Shown here piece by piece: positions 12,601 through 25,249 of a stretch of DNA of 64,000 bases. The stretch lies in the NCBI GenBank assembly GCA_037576195.1, contig CM075103.1:26248723-26312722 (forward strand), written 5' to 3'. Positions within the stretch are counted from its first letter, which is position 1. Each line of letters begins with the position of its first letter. The DNA comes from Phytoseiulus persimilis (taxonomy: Eukaryota > Arthropoda > Arachnida > Mesostigmata > Phytoseiidae). The notes below the pieces were generated by a model. It saw only the letters and a program-made list of their open reading frames with translations. It was not told the origin of the DNA and ran no database searches. The translations under genes and the position numbers were made by a program.

Positions 12601-15600
12601 CTCACCGAGATCGGTGAATGCCCGAGCAGTCGTCGCTGGTATCAGCCCACAAGAGCCTTCATATTGGATTTCCACATTCCCCCCCCCCCTCCCCCCGATC
12701 GACCAACAAAGTCCGGTAGAGGTTTCCATGAATCAGATGCCGCCTGTTTTCACCCGGAATGTTCACATTGACACTGTCTTCAATCTGCTGGTAATAAACT
12801 TTCGCTCATTCGTAATTTCCGAGTGAGACACTTACCACCGGACCGATGAGATTGTCCCAGATCTGTGCTTGGGAAAGCATGTAGCCAAGTACGTGACATG
12901 GTGAGCAGTGAGCTAGTTTCGCGATCTGCCTCCCGCATTGCTTGGCAGTTTCTTTCGACAGTCTTTTCATTATGTGTCGCGACCGTCGAGTTGTTATGGC
13001 TCTTTGGCGGATCAGCAACGGATGAGGTGACTCAAGTTTCCAAGAGGCGTACAGACGATATCTTCGAACAGAAAACGGGAACCTGTTAGAATAATTCGCG
13101 GAGGCTCCAGACACTTCCTAGAGAATCGACGGTGGCGAGCAGAGCCTGTACCTTTGTTCGTACGGATAAGACTTGATGACACACCAGAGTTCTTCGGACA
13201 CACAGCAGTTTCCCGGCAGGAGCTGCAGTGAGGGTAGTAGTGCATCGTCCATTAAAGTAAGAATGTCGAACTGCAAACCGTCTATATTTTGATCTTTTTT
13301 CTCCTCGGGCTTGAGCGCGGTGTACGCTTTGCACAAGCGCACGACTTTGCCGAGTAGTATGGGGTCCTTGTGCAACATCGGACCGAGAAGGCAAACAACT
13401 GGAACGACTTCTTTTTGGAACTCTCTGAATGTGGAAATCTGATTCGTGTACGCAACGCCTTCGGGTTTCTGCTTCGTCGAAATCTTCTTGCGATACAAGG
13501 GCGCGACTGTTGAGTTCTTGCAATACAGCGGGTCGATGATGTAGTGCAAGGTGTTCATCATCGTCCGATTGACTTCTCCGTTGAGCATGACGAGGGGTGC
13601 CGGTATGAACTCCAACAACATCAGAACATCGGCCCAAGCCCCAACATGAACCAGGGCAGCCAACAACGAAAGTTTCTGGAAGTTGTCTTCTTTCTTCGTC
13701 GACTCCTCTGTCTCGGGCTCGCCTCTTTCGAGCTCAGCATACTGTTCCGGCGTCATCGACACAACGTTTCGGGCCCATGCTTTCGCGGCCGCGATCTCCT
13801 CTCGGAATTTTTCGGCCAACACCTCGTTCGACGGCGAGAGCTGAAAATTCGGAGGGAGCACTGTTGGCTTGTGTTGGAGGAAAGTTGAGGCACGAATCCT
13901 ATCCGCATAATCTCCGAGGAAACTCACCAGCGGGAAGATCTGGTCGGTTTTGATGATTCCATTTTTGATAAGTAAAGCGCACACTTTGAACAGAGTGACG
14001 GGCGTTCCAAGGGAATTCTGTTCTGTGTCTTGATAAAACGAGAATTTGAAGCCCATGATTTGTGCCACGTTTCCTGAATCCATGCCGAACTCTTTGAGAA
14101 CGCCAATGAAGAGATCATGTCTGGAAAAGGCAGGTAGATAGAACACATCTTCGTCGTTCACGAACATCCCATCGTTATCCGGGATCTAGGAACGCTCATT
14201 GCTCGGGTAATCATCTCACCTGTCTAGCTGGTTCTCCAGAGCTTCGAGAATAGTGTCGATGACACGGTTTGGGTCCAAGGAAAAACAACCGATCAAAGCT
14301 TTCAGGATATTCACTAAAGAAGCAACTTCGGTATGTGTGCGACAGAGCAGTTCGGACATTAACTTCGAGTAACCTTCGCTCTCTTCGCGATGGAGGTTGA
14401 ATTTGTTCTGTTTGTAGCTGTGGGAGGGTGGAAGGCGGGTTATTTCGGAAAGGATTGGGGAACGACCAATCGGAATAATGTGTTGATCCGATTTCACTCA
14501 CAATAAGCGGGTTTTGACTCTGATCATTTTCTGGTTCGCCGCCTTCGGATTCTTGACCAGGTCCGCTTCGCCGAGGAGCTCTAAATCGAGACGCTCTTTC
14601 ATCAGGTCTTCATCCATGGTGCCGGCGACAGCTTGGATCAAAGCCACGAGACATGGTCTCGTTTTCGTCTCACTCTGAGTGTGAGAGTCCAACACTTGGA
14701 AGACATCACACAGGGTGTCATGGAACGTCACCGTATTGGGCAGGAACTTCACCAGTTTCATCGCGGACTGTGAGCTGTCCAAGAAAGCTTCCAGAATCGT
14801 GATCAACCGGGCTGTGGCGGCTGTTGAGATTTCAAACGACGAGAATTATTCACCATCATACTTCGCGCGGATTCGCCTCGCATTCTTTCCCCAGCGAATC
14901 CGAATTGTGATGTTGCGCGATTCTCACAGGACCACCCGCTACTCACAAATGCCTTCAGTAGTGTGACTTCCATTCTCCAATCGTTGTGCGATTTCCTTGA
15001 ACGCTGTTGATCTGGAAATTCAGAGGCGGTTACGGATCGGAACACACAGAAATTCCCACAATGCCCTGATAGTAATGGGGCCAGACACCACCCTGAGTAG
15101 TAAGGGAATGGATGCCTTTCGTTCTGCGATCCTTGCCTTCCGACTAAGTCTCGAAGAGAGAAAGTTACGAGTTGATAAAGGGGTAGGTATTCTCAGGCTC
15201 TGGATGGTTTCAGAGTTTGGACGCGACAATCTGAACTCCGGGGGTTCCTGTGCGAGCTTCCGGTACCACGATTCTCGACCGCAAAAGGTCTAATGCCCGA
15301 GAATGGAGCTCAGCCGCTTCTGCACCGAACTGTCAGTGCATTGATTGCGGATCCATGACTTCATGGATTTCAAGGCTCGCGGACTGGTCAATCAGTGGAA
15401 TCGATTCTTTCAAGAACAAACTCTGAATCTCAAAGCATAACCCCCTGATAGGATGAAGGTCTCTTTCAACCAACCATACAGATGGTGAAGATGTGGAAAT
15501 GTGAAATGACAAGATTGCGAATATAAAATTGCAGGGGACATAACGAAGTTTCAACCTGAATCGTGTTCGCGCACCCGATGATTCTCCCAAGTTTCCCTGG

Positions 15601-15768
15601 ACGGATTCCGAGCGAAACCGGTGTCCCGGTCGGATTCTGTACAGAGATCCATCACAGATTCTACCGTAGGATGGCGCGGTTTTGAAGTAGCACTCACATT
15701 TGGTTCGCGTTGGCTTCGGAATCAATGTCTTTGAACAGTCTTACATAATCTCCGTCTCCAGCGGACAT
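9700..15768 (-). CDS. THOC2: THO complex subunit 2 (THOC2)
   Basis: Thirteen minus-strand exons: 15768-15698, 15011-14947, 14811-14502, 14417-14220, 14120-13928, 13840-13152, 13061-12836, 12520-12294, 12207-11888, 11777-11547, 11373-10443, 10350-10063 and 9952-9700. They total 4,002 bases (1,333 residues; human about 1,593). THOC2 is the scaffold of the nuclear THO/TREX complex, coupling transcription to mRNA packaging and export. Characteristic stretches include [70 protein letters not shown] and the Tho2 C-terminal core ([38 protein letters not shown], near residues 850-1150). The tail is proline/threonine-rich and ends in a charged [19 protein letters not shown] segment that probably acts as a nuclear signal. 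The tail is shorter than in human. The first ATG is chosen because the peptide aligns with the family N-terminus, but an upstream exon is possible. Introns are 84-686 bases. Confidence 0.95.
12679..12696. repeat. Poly-C tract in a THOC2 intron
   Basis: A near-pure C run within the intron 12521-12835. Similar C or G runs occur at 19970-20004 (T run then G run, VPS37A intron 3), 31365-31378, 40539-40549 and 61513-61527. They are simple sequence and are sites where assembly length may be unreliable. Confidence 0.8.
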
Positions 15769-18700
15769 CTTGGCCCACCGATCAGAAACCGAATCTCGAT
15801 GGTAAATCTAAAATCCGATCCACGAGCTGATTTCTAAGCTTGCGGACCACTTCTTCAACGAATCTACCGAGCACACGACCATCACCACTACCACCACCGC
15901 AAAACAAGTTTGTTTTCGCCGCAATGATGACATTGATCTGTGGGCTGTTGTTGATATTCGTGCATTCGCTCGCGCGTACTCGATAGCAGATGCCCGACGT
16001 GTTCACCTTATTCCGTTGTAGTGCCTGACTGTTGCGTAGTTCTCGCTTGATCTTCTGCTCCCAATTCAGCGGAGAAATCGAATTCTCCGTGTCAAGAATC
16101 CCCTGCATTAGCTTGCTGATAACCGTGTTCCCCACCTATCGCTGTGGAGCGAACCCAGACATAACTTCAATTCACACTGGCTCGACTCGGTGCCCAGTGC
16201 CCAGCAATCGCATGCTCCGGAAGAACGAATCGGAATATGAATTGATTGGATGCTCTGTGACTTGATGAGTTTCCAGAAGTAACACATCGCCTCCGGGATT
16301 GCTGGCTGGGGTGTAGAAAGGAGACAGTGTTCGGAAGGACGAGGGGGTTCTGGTTCGCGGGCTGTTATCTGATTGAGTACAGCTCATTTCATTGTTCTTT
16401 TTTTGAGGGAGGTTTTTTTTCCAAAACCGTCGGGCAAACGGAGGTCAAAACGATCCGCTAACTTTCATGTTTCCTTGTCGAGAATGCCAGACCGTGTAGC
16501 GGACTCAAAGCCACACGAAGTAGGACTGTTTTTTTCCTAAGCTCCTATTGACTCCGTTTGCGGCTAGTTTAAGGATATCCGAGCAATATAAGAGGACTAT
16601 GCGTCGAATTCGTCTCTTGCTCGGAGCGATAAACCGACGAGGCGGCTGCGCGGTGAATACGACACGGTGGTGGCTAGCGGACTTGAACACAGAAGAATTT
16701 ATGCCATCTCCAGCGACGAAATTGAGCGCAGCTGCCACACATCTCTGGACCTGAGAAAGCGCTCCGTGGGATTCAGAGCCAAGCTTATGTTGCTTGCGTT
16801 GCCATAAACCTCCACTTGGGAAACGGTAATTTTTCCTCCGGAAGAACCCGGAGATCGACAAACCGACGGACGAGGAATCAAATGAAAGAGGCTCTCGGCG
16901 GAGAGGGAGGTTGCATCCACCTTCCGGATGTTCTCCCTGACCAGTCTCCACCGACGCTGGCTCGAGCGTGGACTCAGGGCGGAGACGGTCAGTAAAGTCT
17001 CGGCAACCTACCTCCGACTCTTTTACTCGGACCATTTACAGAAGGTCAATGGCTTCCCGAACATTTCGACGGAAACCAGAAACGAGCCCTTGCTCTCTCC
17101 TTTCCCGAGCGACCTGGGGAAAATCAAAGCTGGAAAAATAATGCTCAGCTGCATTTCCCATACTGTTCACCGTTGATTGCAATCTCATCGAGCATCAGAG
17201 TTTGGGATATCAAGCAGGCACGCACGGGGAACCGTTGCAGATCCACACCTGCCGTAACTCTCGATTGCCGCCGGGGACTCGATTCTGCTGAAATAATTGA
17301 CATGTTGGCTCGAACCAGCTCCGTTTCTCAGAGAAAAAGTCAGATGCCAGATGCTGGAAACTTCAACCTTGGACGCTTACGAGGGGAACATCTCGGGACC
17401 CACTTTTCGTGCTGGTATCCTGCTGGATGCAAATCATTTGCGTCTGTGGTGGAAAGAAGTAATTTTTGAGTCGAAGATCGCCCCAATGGAGAACCTATCT
17501 CGATCATCTCGTCGAGCCATTCCTCGCCCCATTCGCGCCACAGAGTGCAGTTTCTGGATACCGCTCCTCAAGTTCCATACCAAACCTCGGCTGCTGAAAA
17601 TCGCATCGAGGAGGAACTGCTATTCCAGCAGAGATCATTAGTTACAGTTCGGTGTATCGATCTTGAGCCAGCTGTTCACTTGTGACAGTGACTGGTCACT
17701 CTTCGAACGTTCCCCCCAACCAAGAGGGAACCTTTACTCTACCAGGAAGAGTTTCAAAGTCGTTGCCACATAATCTCGCCAGGTGCGGCCCCTCCAACAC
17801 CTCATTTTGCAGTGGTCGGTTGCAATCAGCATCTGGGAGTGCGTGTGTGGGATTCTGGTCGATTCAGAGGGACACAGCCTCCATATCCATCATCTTCCGT
17901 CTCTAAACCACAGCGGATTCTCATCCAATAGAGACCCTCCGCGACTCGGAATCAGATGCGTGTCTGCGGAGCGCTCTGACTGATTCTTTAGTATCTAGTG
18001 GTCGGGTACGTCGGCCGCGCTCTACAATTAGCCGAGCGTGCCGAGACAAGGAATGAGTTATGCTGCGAAGTGCAAAACTATCTTCTGGGCCTGAGGCCTC
18101 CCATGATCTCCGCGCTACAAAGATTCATGAGCTGAAGAATCGCTGCCCAGGGTAAGCTTGATCTTAAGTTTGAGTCGGTCGTCGTTCTCAAAGTCATCCA
18201 TAAACGGTTTTCGTTCGGAAACGGCATCCTTGAGAAGCGGCTGTCGCCAAGACATGTTCCATAGAGAGTCCAGATTGAAGTTAGGAGAAAATGCTGTCAG
18301 ATGATCTGTGCTGTTCTGCCTTCCGGACCTGACTTCTTGAGTCGGAGTTTCCGGGAGAAATCGCGTGACTTGGCGTTCCTTATTGACAGGGAAATCACCG
18401 GGCTCAATTATTAGAGTGGGAACGCAGAGTTCTAGACACGATTGGCGGTAAGAGAACGTCTTCGTTGCACTAGGTTTGGGTTCTCACTGTGATCTTTGTT
18501 CGCACTCAGACCCTGCACTCCTACGTCGAGCCGAGTGGACATCAGTCGGTACAATATGATCTTTTTCGACCGTGTCGCGACAGGTAGACATCGCTCCTTA
18601 ACATCGTGATGATCTGATGGTGCGTCGAAAGAGATGACTCGCTCCGTTCCGACCTGGCAGTGTTGCAGACTCCTTTGCCTGGTTCTTCTCGGAGCCAGGT

Positions 18701-19057
18701 CAGCGTCTCTCGAGACGGATGAGTTACGACATGCCATTGGGGAACGGGAAATATGGAACGATTGGGTTTTCGAATCGCAGATTCTACAGAGGTTCCGCTC
18801 ATTAATATAACAGGACATCATGGACCGTCAAGCCGGTTGCTCTCACTCTTCCCAACTGTGGCTCATTTTGTCCGGCCTTGGTTCATGAAGTACCAATTTT
18901 CTTCATGAAAGATATAGAGGATAAAATGGAAGTTGAGGCGTGGTCTCTGGGTGATGGTCTCCCGCGACTGCTTTTCCAGATGACTCTCCTCCGATTAGGA
19001 GCGATGAACCAGCTGATCCTTCGTGGCTCCGAATCACGATTTGTTGCCTCAAACTTG
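15769..19057. other. Spacer between divergent THOC2 and VPS37A
   Basis: This stretch must hold the THOC2 promoter and 5' UTR on its left and the VPS37A upstream region on its right. A 117-codon minus-strand frame at 15782-16135 sits directly upstream of THOC2, and a 176-codon minus-strand frame lies at 16505-17035. Neither resembles a known family nor joins THOC2 in frame. No repeat or RNA gene was seen. Confidence 0.5.
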
Positions 19058-21395
19058 ATGTTTGTCTTTCTGCTCTTTCGGCGTCGCGGGCCTTCCGTGT
19101 CTGTAAAAGCCGTGAATTCGTTGTGAGCCCGTTGAGCAGCGAAACCAGAAATTCAGAGTCGGTTTCATTTCAGCCTTCTGGAACGGGTTCATGACTCAGA
19201 ATTCTGTCTGTCGTTCTCGTCGGTAGGGGTGAACTACGATCTGACGATGTGAGTAGACGTTTTGGATAAGCACCTTCGACAGAGGCTCCCATCACTTGTT
19301 TCTGAGGACTCGAGTCGAAAGATTCATACATCGCTCGAGTCGGAATGAATTTTCCTCTCACAGTCCGTCCGAAGTCCAAGCCTCATCGAAAAATATTTTT
19401 TTTTGCAGTTTCCTCCCGCCGGGTTTTCCTTACGTCGGGCCCGTGTTGAGTGTTCAGCCACCCGCTCTCCACCCACTTCTGGACGAAACCTCGACCGTAT
19501 GCGGACTCACAGATCTGACGGCTTTCTCAATACACGCATCCGTGCCTGACATAGTGCATCACGTCCTTTCACAATTCATTGTTACTCCACTGAAGAAGTA
19601 AGCGCCCTGACCCCCATCTATGGGAGATCCGCTCCTTTTGTTCATAGTAGCTGAGTGACTCACGAGGGAGCTTGGAGCGAGTCGAGGGATCCTCCTGAAA
19701 GAATCTACATGATGAACGAAATGCGTCGTTCCACAAAATCTTCCCTCAGCCTGTGCTCCCAAACACCGCTAAGCTGCCTCATAGATCTGATACGCGAAAG
19801 GTGATGGGATATGTTGATGTCGACACGGAGCGTGACTCATCGTTTGAGCTGATAATTACAGAGGTAGTAAAGCTCAATGAGACAACCGTCCCAAGTCCTC
19901 GATCTCTTTACTAAGGTGTCATTTCAGGCCGGAGGTGTCGGCCGAGTTGCAGTCCAGGGGCGTATCCAGCTTTTTTTTTCGGGGGGCAGGAGGGGGGGGG
20001 GGGGAACTCGTATCTCACGATCAGCGTCCCTGGAAAGCTCGACAAATCTGTGAGATGTCTCCGGCCTCCTTCGATGTAGAATCGTCATTCCTCACATGAC
20101 AAGAGTTTGGAGGATACTTGGAGAAAGTTCCGCGCGTCGAGCCATGCTTAGTACTCTGTATAGACATCCGTGACGAAAATCTCGATGAAGCTCCAAATCG
20201 GCCTCCCGCGTACCACGAGCACTCCTCTTAAAAAGATGCTGGCCACTTTGGTGACAGGGCATCGATTCGTTCAGTATCCACAAACCACTCTCTTTGATTC
20301 GAGAGAACGTCTTTCAAGTTTTCGTCGCTTTTTCCCGTCAGGAAAGAGGATTCTCCACAATCGAAGGGCTCGACCATGTTTATGAACGGAGGAAGCTATC
20401 GGACGTCTTCGATCTATCAGAAAGTGAATGAACTGAGTACGGACGACCTCAAAGAGTGGAGTTCTGATGATATGAAAATCAAAGACTTCGTCGAATCACT
20501 GCCGCACATCAAAGCAAAGCAGGAGATTTCAAAGGAGATGTATTCAACGAACGAGGCCCTAGCAAAGGTGAGATTTGCTCGAATCCGTATGCAACGTCCT
20601 CGATCGTAGGCTAGTTCACTAGTCTCAAACCCACTTTTGATGAGGAACAGATAATGCATACTAGTTCTTGCGTTCCGTGCGCAGCGCATGACGTGCGTCC
20701 CGTTCTCGAGGTGAGATCAGCGATTATTCCTTTGGTCAATCCAGAATCAGTCAGTTCCAAGGGCTCTTCAAGTGGAGGGAGGATTCTCTACTCCGAGAAC
20801 ACTTATCGGACGGATGAGCATCAAAATGGGGCCATATTAGGCAGAATAATTTCATGAGGGAGGCAGTTTCCCCGTCCCCTCTTTCTACGCTACCGGTTGG
20901 CACCAGGCGTTCCTGGGAGCGAGAGAGAATCGTCGAGATATTCAGCGCAAACTTCGACTTCCAGATGAACATTTCGATGCGTGAAGACCTAGAGCAGAAA
21001 CGTGATCAACTCCTCTCGCGATGCGAAGAGTTCAGTAAGGTCCGTGCGGATTTCGAAGCGAACCAGGAAACGTTTCGAATGCTCTCGGAAACTTTCACCC
21101 CAGAATCCATCAAAGAAGGCTTGCGCAGAGCCGCTCAGCAGGCCGAAGAAGAGAGCGATTCTCTGGCAGACCAATTTTTGAACAGTAAGTGTCGCCCCTT
21201 GGAGTTGGAGTCGAGACGGAAGATACCCCGGAATCGTCGTCGCTTCTATCGTTGACTGAAATTCGGTGATTTCCAGAACAACTTGGCGTCGATGATTTCC
21301 TGCGAAGCTTTATGGAGACAAGAACTCGAAGTCACGAGCGTTCAGCCAAATCAGAAGTTCTCCAACGACAACTGGAGCAGCTCTACAGATTTTGA
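19058..21395 (+). CDS. VPS37A: ESCRT-I subunit VPS37A (UEV-like plus Mod(r) domains)
   Basis: Plus-strand exons: 19058-19122 (tentative first), 19174-19248, 19409-19597, 20342-20567, 20965-21184 and 21277-21395, for 297 residues plus a stop (human 397). VPS37 subunits bind TSG101, VPS28 and MVB12 in ESCRT-I, which sorts ubiquitinated cargo into multivesicular endosomes. Exons 2-3 encode a UEV-like domain recognisable by GVNYDLTIFLPPGFPYVGPV and VLSVQPPALHPLLDETS. Exons 4-6 encode the coiled VPS37/Mod(r) helices, with ELSTDDLKEW, LEQKRDQLLSRCEEF, QAEEESDSLADQFL and the C-terminal DDFLRSFMETRTRSHER. The UEV domain and the C-terminus point to the VPS37A type rather than B/C. The first exon is weak: the phase fits, but its intron would be only 51 bases. 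The linker between the domains is much shorter than in human. The fourth intron position is ordinary, while intron 3 (744 bases) carries long T and G runs. Confidence 0.88.
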
Positions 21396-21818
21396 GTTGC
21401 TCAAACCGTCTCAGTATCTTCCTAGGTAACGTTTATCCAGGTGTGCGTCGGACGCATACTCATCATCCGCCAACCAGTCGACGGGCCGAGCGTTCGGTTG
21501 CCTGAATGGTCGATGAAGAGGTGCACCTTAAAATCGCCTCCTTCCACGCGATGTGGATACCGACAGCGACTGGTTAACGCAGCGCAACTCACTCATGCGC
21601 AATTCGACAGGCGGTGATGTGAAATGAATCTAGCTAGGGTCTTTATTTTTGGAGCGAATCTTTTGGAAGCCTCCGCGAAGAAGTCCGAAGCCTGGTGCAA
21701 CAATCACGTGTAGAACAACTCGATTCGAAACGAACCAAATGTAACATGAATGTACACTCGCTGTAATATATAGAACTGGTTCCCACTTAACGAAACTTCT
21801 CGATAAGTTGTGATACTG

Positions 21819-21824
21819 AATAAA
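21819..21824 (+). other. Poly(A) signal of VPS37A
   Basis: AATAAA on the plus strand about 424 bases past the VPS37A stop. The next gene converges from the right, so the region 21396-22992 is shared 3' sequence with no other gene seen. Confidence 0.5.
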
Positions 21825-22750
21825 GCCATCAAGAAATGTCTCGTATCGACAAGCTTCCTTCACTCGGAGAGGGAGGCAGGAATCTGGCGCTAATATGCTG
21901 GAGGATAACTTTGCATCCCTCGATGACGGCCGGGTTTCCTGGTGTCCGGGAGGATGTCCGGGCTTCACTGGAATCTCTTGCGTAACTTTCGATAACAGGA
22001 ACGAACATGTGAGTTCTCACATGTGTTATGTTTTCTTATGGATGAACGGATGAGTCGGCGTATTGAGCCATGGAGCATTTTCAGAGAAAAACTATAGCAT
22101 CATCCGGAACAGGAGTCCTCTGATTGAATGAGTGTCGGCGGGAAACTGTCTCGCGCAGGAATATTCCTAGGAGGATTCAGGGCTTTCTTTGAAACCGTTC
22201 TCTTATGTCAGAGGTTGGCATCCCCCCATAGTTCCATAACCCCCACTGATCTCTTCACTCAGCGCCTTTTTTCCTATCTTTTGTGTCAACATGAGCCTGC
22301 GTGATCGCCGAGGAGTGAGTTTCATAATTTCTGGCCGTCGGCAGAGAGTGTGGTGTGGCTCCAGTCTCTCTGGAAATGTAGGGATCGTTCGGCTCCTAGT
22401 GTGTTCCAAGGCTGTATTCAGCTTCTACGTCAAAGGTTCCTCGACTCTGTAAGACTGCTTTGTTGATTCCGGAGATCTTCAGGAATATTGAACACGGCTT
22501 GACAATGTGTCGGTACTTTTTCAATATCCCGTCAACCTCACATGTGCCTTAAGGGGCTTTGTCGTCGTTTCCTGTCGTTATCGGCTTCGAATTTCTGTGT
22601 TTTCCATTCCCAACAGGTGATTTAGCCTCCTCGCGATTCGCACAGAGCTGAATGTGCATTTCATTCACCCGACACCGGTGACCTACTGTGCATTGGGTCG
22701 TATGAAATTTCACGATCACGAATTCTTTCATTCGAACGACGGTTGTCAGT

Positions 22751-22756
22751 TTTATT
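22751..22756 (-). other. Poly(A) signal of MORF4L1
   Basis: AATAAA on the minus strand about 237 bases past the MORF4L1 stop codon. It gives a normal-length 3' UTR ending well short of the VPS37A signal. Confidence 0.55.
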
Positions 22757-22992
22757 GAATTTACATTACAAGTGATAAGGCCTTGTTTACTAACAGGTCG
22801 AATATACAATCAGAAGAAAAATATTGAGCTATGTTTACAAAAGGGGTCTCCATCCCTTCAAATAGATGCGTTTTGGAGCAAGATCCAAGGCGTTACCAGG
22901 AGGAACAATTCCCCCCAAACGCACGAGTCTGTCAAGTTGTATATTCCGATCAGTTTCAAGCATAGATCCCATAGAGACCTTCTCTCGAGATC

Positions 22993-25249
22993 TCACATGG
23001 CTCTCCGGTGGTAGTCCGGCGTCGCGATAACGTACTCACACATGCTACAGTACTGGTCGTTGCGGCAAACGAAACGTAGGAAATCATGGAGATGAGTAAG
23101 CAAGAGTTGGACGTTCTTTTCGTCCAATGGGGTGTAAGCTAAAAAGCGGCCAAGTAAGGAAAACATTCGAAGCAGATGAATAGCCCCATAGATCTCCGAC
23201 ATTTTTTTGCCTTTGTGCTGCTCAAGAATTTGAGCATACTGCGGACGCTCAAACTTATAAAGCAGGTGTTTTCCCAACATCGAGTTGAAGTAATCCCGGA
23301 TTCCTGTAATGGGAAGAGCTTTTCGATTCAGCACATTGATCCCTGGGATTTCCCTTCCGTAGGGGTCTCCTTGCGTCGCGGTGCTCCCGGGAGATTATCT
23401 ACAGGAGCGCCGGAAACCCGCACTGACCGATCTTGGAACACTCGAAGATTCTGCACCGTTAGGCGCAACCTCGCAGGTGCCGACTATTCAACGAAAGGAC
23501 GGAAAGGAATCCTTTGAACAATTACCTCCAGTGAGTTCCGTGACTGCTGTTTCTTTGCTGATCGTTGTTCCCTTGAACGAGATTTTCTGTGTGAGGTATT
23601 CTTGGAGGATTCTTTCGACTGTGTATTCGCAAGGCAGCTTCACTAGCTTCTTCTGTCGCCAAATGAGATCCCAGTCGTCGGCCAGTCTGTTTTTAAGATC
23701 GTCAGGGATCTTGATCTTGACTTCAATCTTTTGTGTGTAATGTTCCTCCGACTCGACGTGGGGATCGACCTTGTTCTTCTTCTTTTTCGGCTCATCTGCT
23801 GACGTGCTGGCTCTCTCCTTCCCGGTCGCCGGAGGAGCTTCACGTTTCTTCCCGCTGCAATCGGATCAAATGATTATGAATTCGAACCCAGATCACTGAA
23901 ACTGTGCTCGAGCCTGGGACTGTGTGCTCATTACGCCTCAATGATCCGGTGCTCAGCCTCTCACCCGGAGGAGTTTGGGAGCTAACCTGGTACTCGTGGC
24001 TTTCTCCTTCTCCTTCACATCTTTTTTGCTGCTGGTTTCGTCTTTAGATGAGGCATCTTTCTCCTTCTTGACTGCATCCTTGACTGCAACGGCCGACTCC
24101 TTCTTATCGGCGTCCTTCTTGTTCTTCTTGCTTTCTTTCCGAGCTTTCTGCTGGGCTGCTTGGAGGTCGGCTTGCTTCTGCAGATTTGCTTCGTTCACTT
24201 TCAATACCCGACTTTCAGGAACCCATTCATCCCACTTGTTATTCCAGCCGGAGTAGTGGACGAAATACTTGATCTGCTTATCCTTGCACTGAAATCGGGG
24301 AAGCAGAGCACCCTTCAAAAATTCGAACGTGAAGAACTGAACGTACGTCCTTAATTGCTCAGTGCCTCGCACAGGTGTGGTTCTCCGCTCTCTCCGTTAG
24401 TCAACTCCTCTACGGAGCTGCTCACAAACAGTTCCTGAGGTTCGAGTTGAATATTCCGTTCTCCCGTCAAACTGCTGTCAGAATCGTGAGCTGCTCACTT
24501 GCGGATTGATTATCTCGATTCAGGTCGTCTCTAATTCTTCCGGTTCACCCTTACCGATCCTTCCGACCAACGCCTCTATTTTAGGCGCCAACGCGACCAT
24601 GGAATCGCAAAATGAGTTCGACTTTCCCTTCGACGTTGTCCCACTGAGGTAATATGTGAGCTCACGCAGAACCTAATCCGAACAGTGTCCACGGAACATC
24701 ATCGTCGAAATACGCATTGATATGTGACTTTATTCAGCGAGCACTGAATGATCTTTGAAAGTCGCCACTCGCCACCCTTCCGGAGCTGACATTGCGCCAA
24801 GGCTTGACCGATAACCAGTCTGCAAGACAGAATCTGCTCCGATCAGCGGACTCGCGTTCCAGGTTTGTCGGAAGCAGTGCAACGAAACCTGCACGATTGT
24901 TTCCCAGATTTTCGAATGAAAAGATGGTCGCGGTTCTTCTGTGGAACGTTTGAAATTCGAATCTTATCACTGTTCTCGGAGTCATCTGCGACTCAAGAAT
25001 GGCAGGATTCAAGGGCTGACAACTACGCTCTACTTCCAAAGGAGGCGCTTAGATGGCAAGAGTTTTATTCTTCATATTTATATATATGTATATATTTATA
25101 TACACACCGGTGTTGCGAACGGAATTCGTGCCGCTCGCGGAAACCTGGCCGTGGCTCACCTGTGATCGGATGCATTTGGCTTCGTATAAGAGCGGTCCGT
25201 GAAAACAGAGAACTTTCTCGTTCTCTTGAAATTTGAATTTGGGTGCCAT
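22993..25249 (-). CDS. MORF4L1: Mortality factor 4-like protein 1 (MRG15), chromodomain and MRG domain
   Basis: Four minus-strand exons: 25249-25160, 24288-23987, 23854-23526 and 23303-22993, totalling 1,032 bases (343 residues; human 362 or 323). MRG15 reads methylated H3K36 and is a subunit of NuA4/TIP60 acetyltransferase and Sin3 deacetylase complexes in the nucleus. The N-terminal chromodomain shows EKVLCFHGPLLYEAKC and KYFVHYSGWNNKWDEW. Tyr22, Tyr42, Trp45 and Trp49 match the human aromatic-cage residues shifted by four. A Lys/Glu-rich linker (about residues 75-150) follows. The MRG domain then spans about 160-343, with IKIPDDLKNRLADDWDLI, LLYKFERPQYAQIL, FLAYTPLDEKNVQLLL and the terminal PDYHRRAM. 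Intron 1 is the longest (871 bases) and contains an AT microsatellite. The gene lies head-to-head with COPS8. Identification is firm. Confidence 0.95.
25068..25112. repeat. AT-rich dinucleotide microsatellite
   Basis: A run of mixed TA and TTTA units ending in a short ACAC stretch, inside intron 1 of MORF4L1 and close to its first exon. It looks like an ordinary simple repeat. Confidence 0.7.

Noticed and set aside
14121..14219. THOC2 exon starting at the TAG just before ATCCCGG (about 14189)
   Set aside because: That acceptor gives a phase clash with the preceding donor. The acceptor before 14120 fits the phase and the family alignment.
15782..16135. A 117-codon minus-strand frame as a THOC2 N-terminal exon
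   Set aside because: It ends with a stop before the THOC2 ATG in another frame, lacks a fitting donor site and resembles no THOC2 N-terminus.
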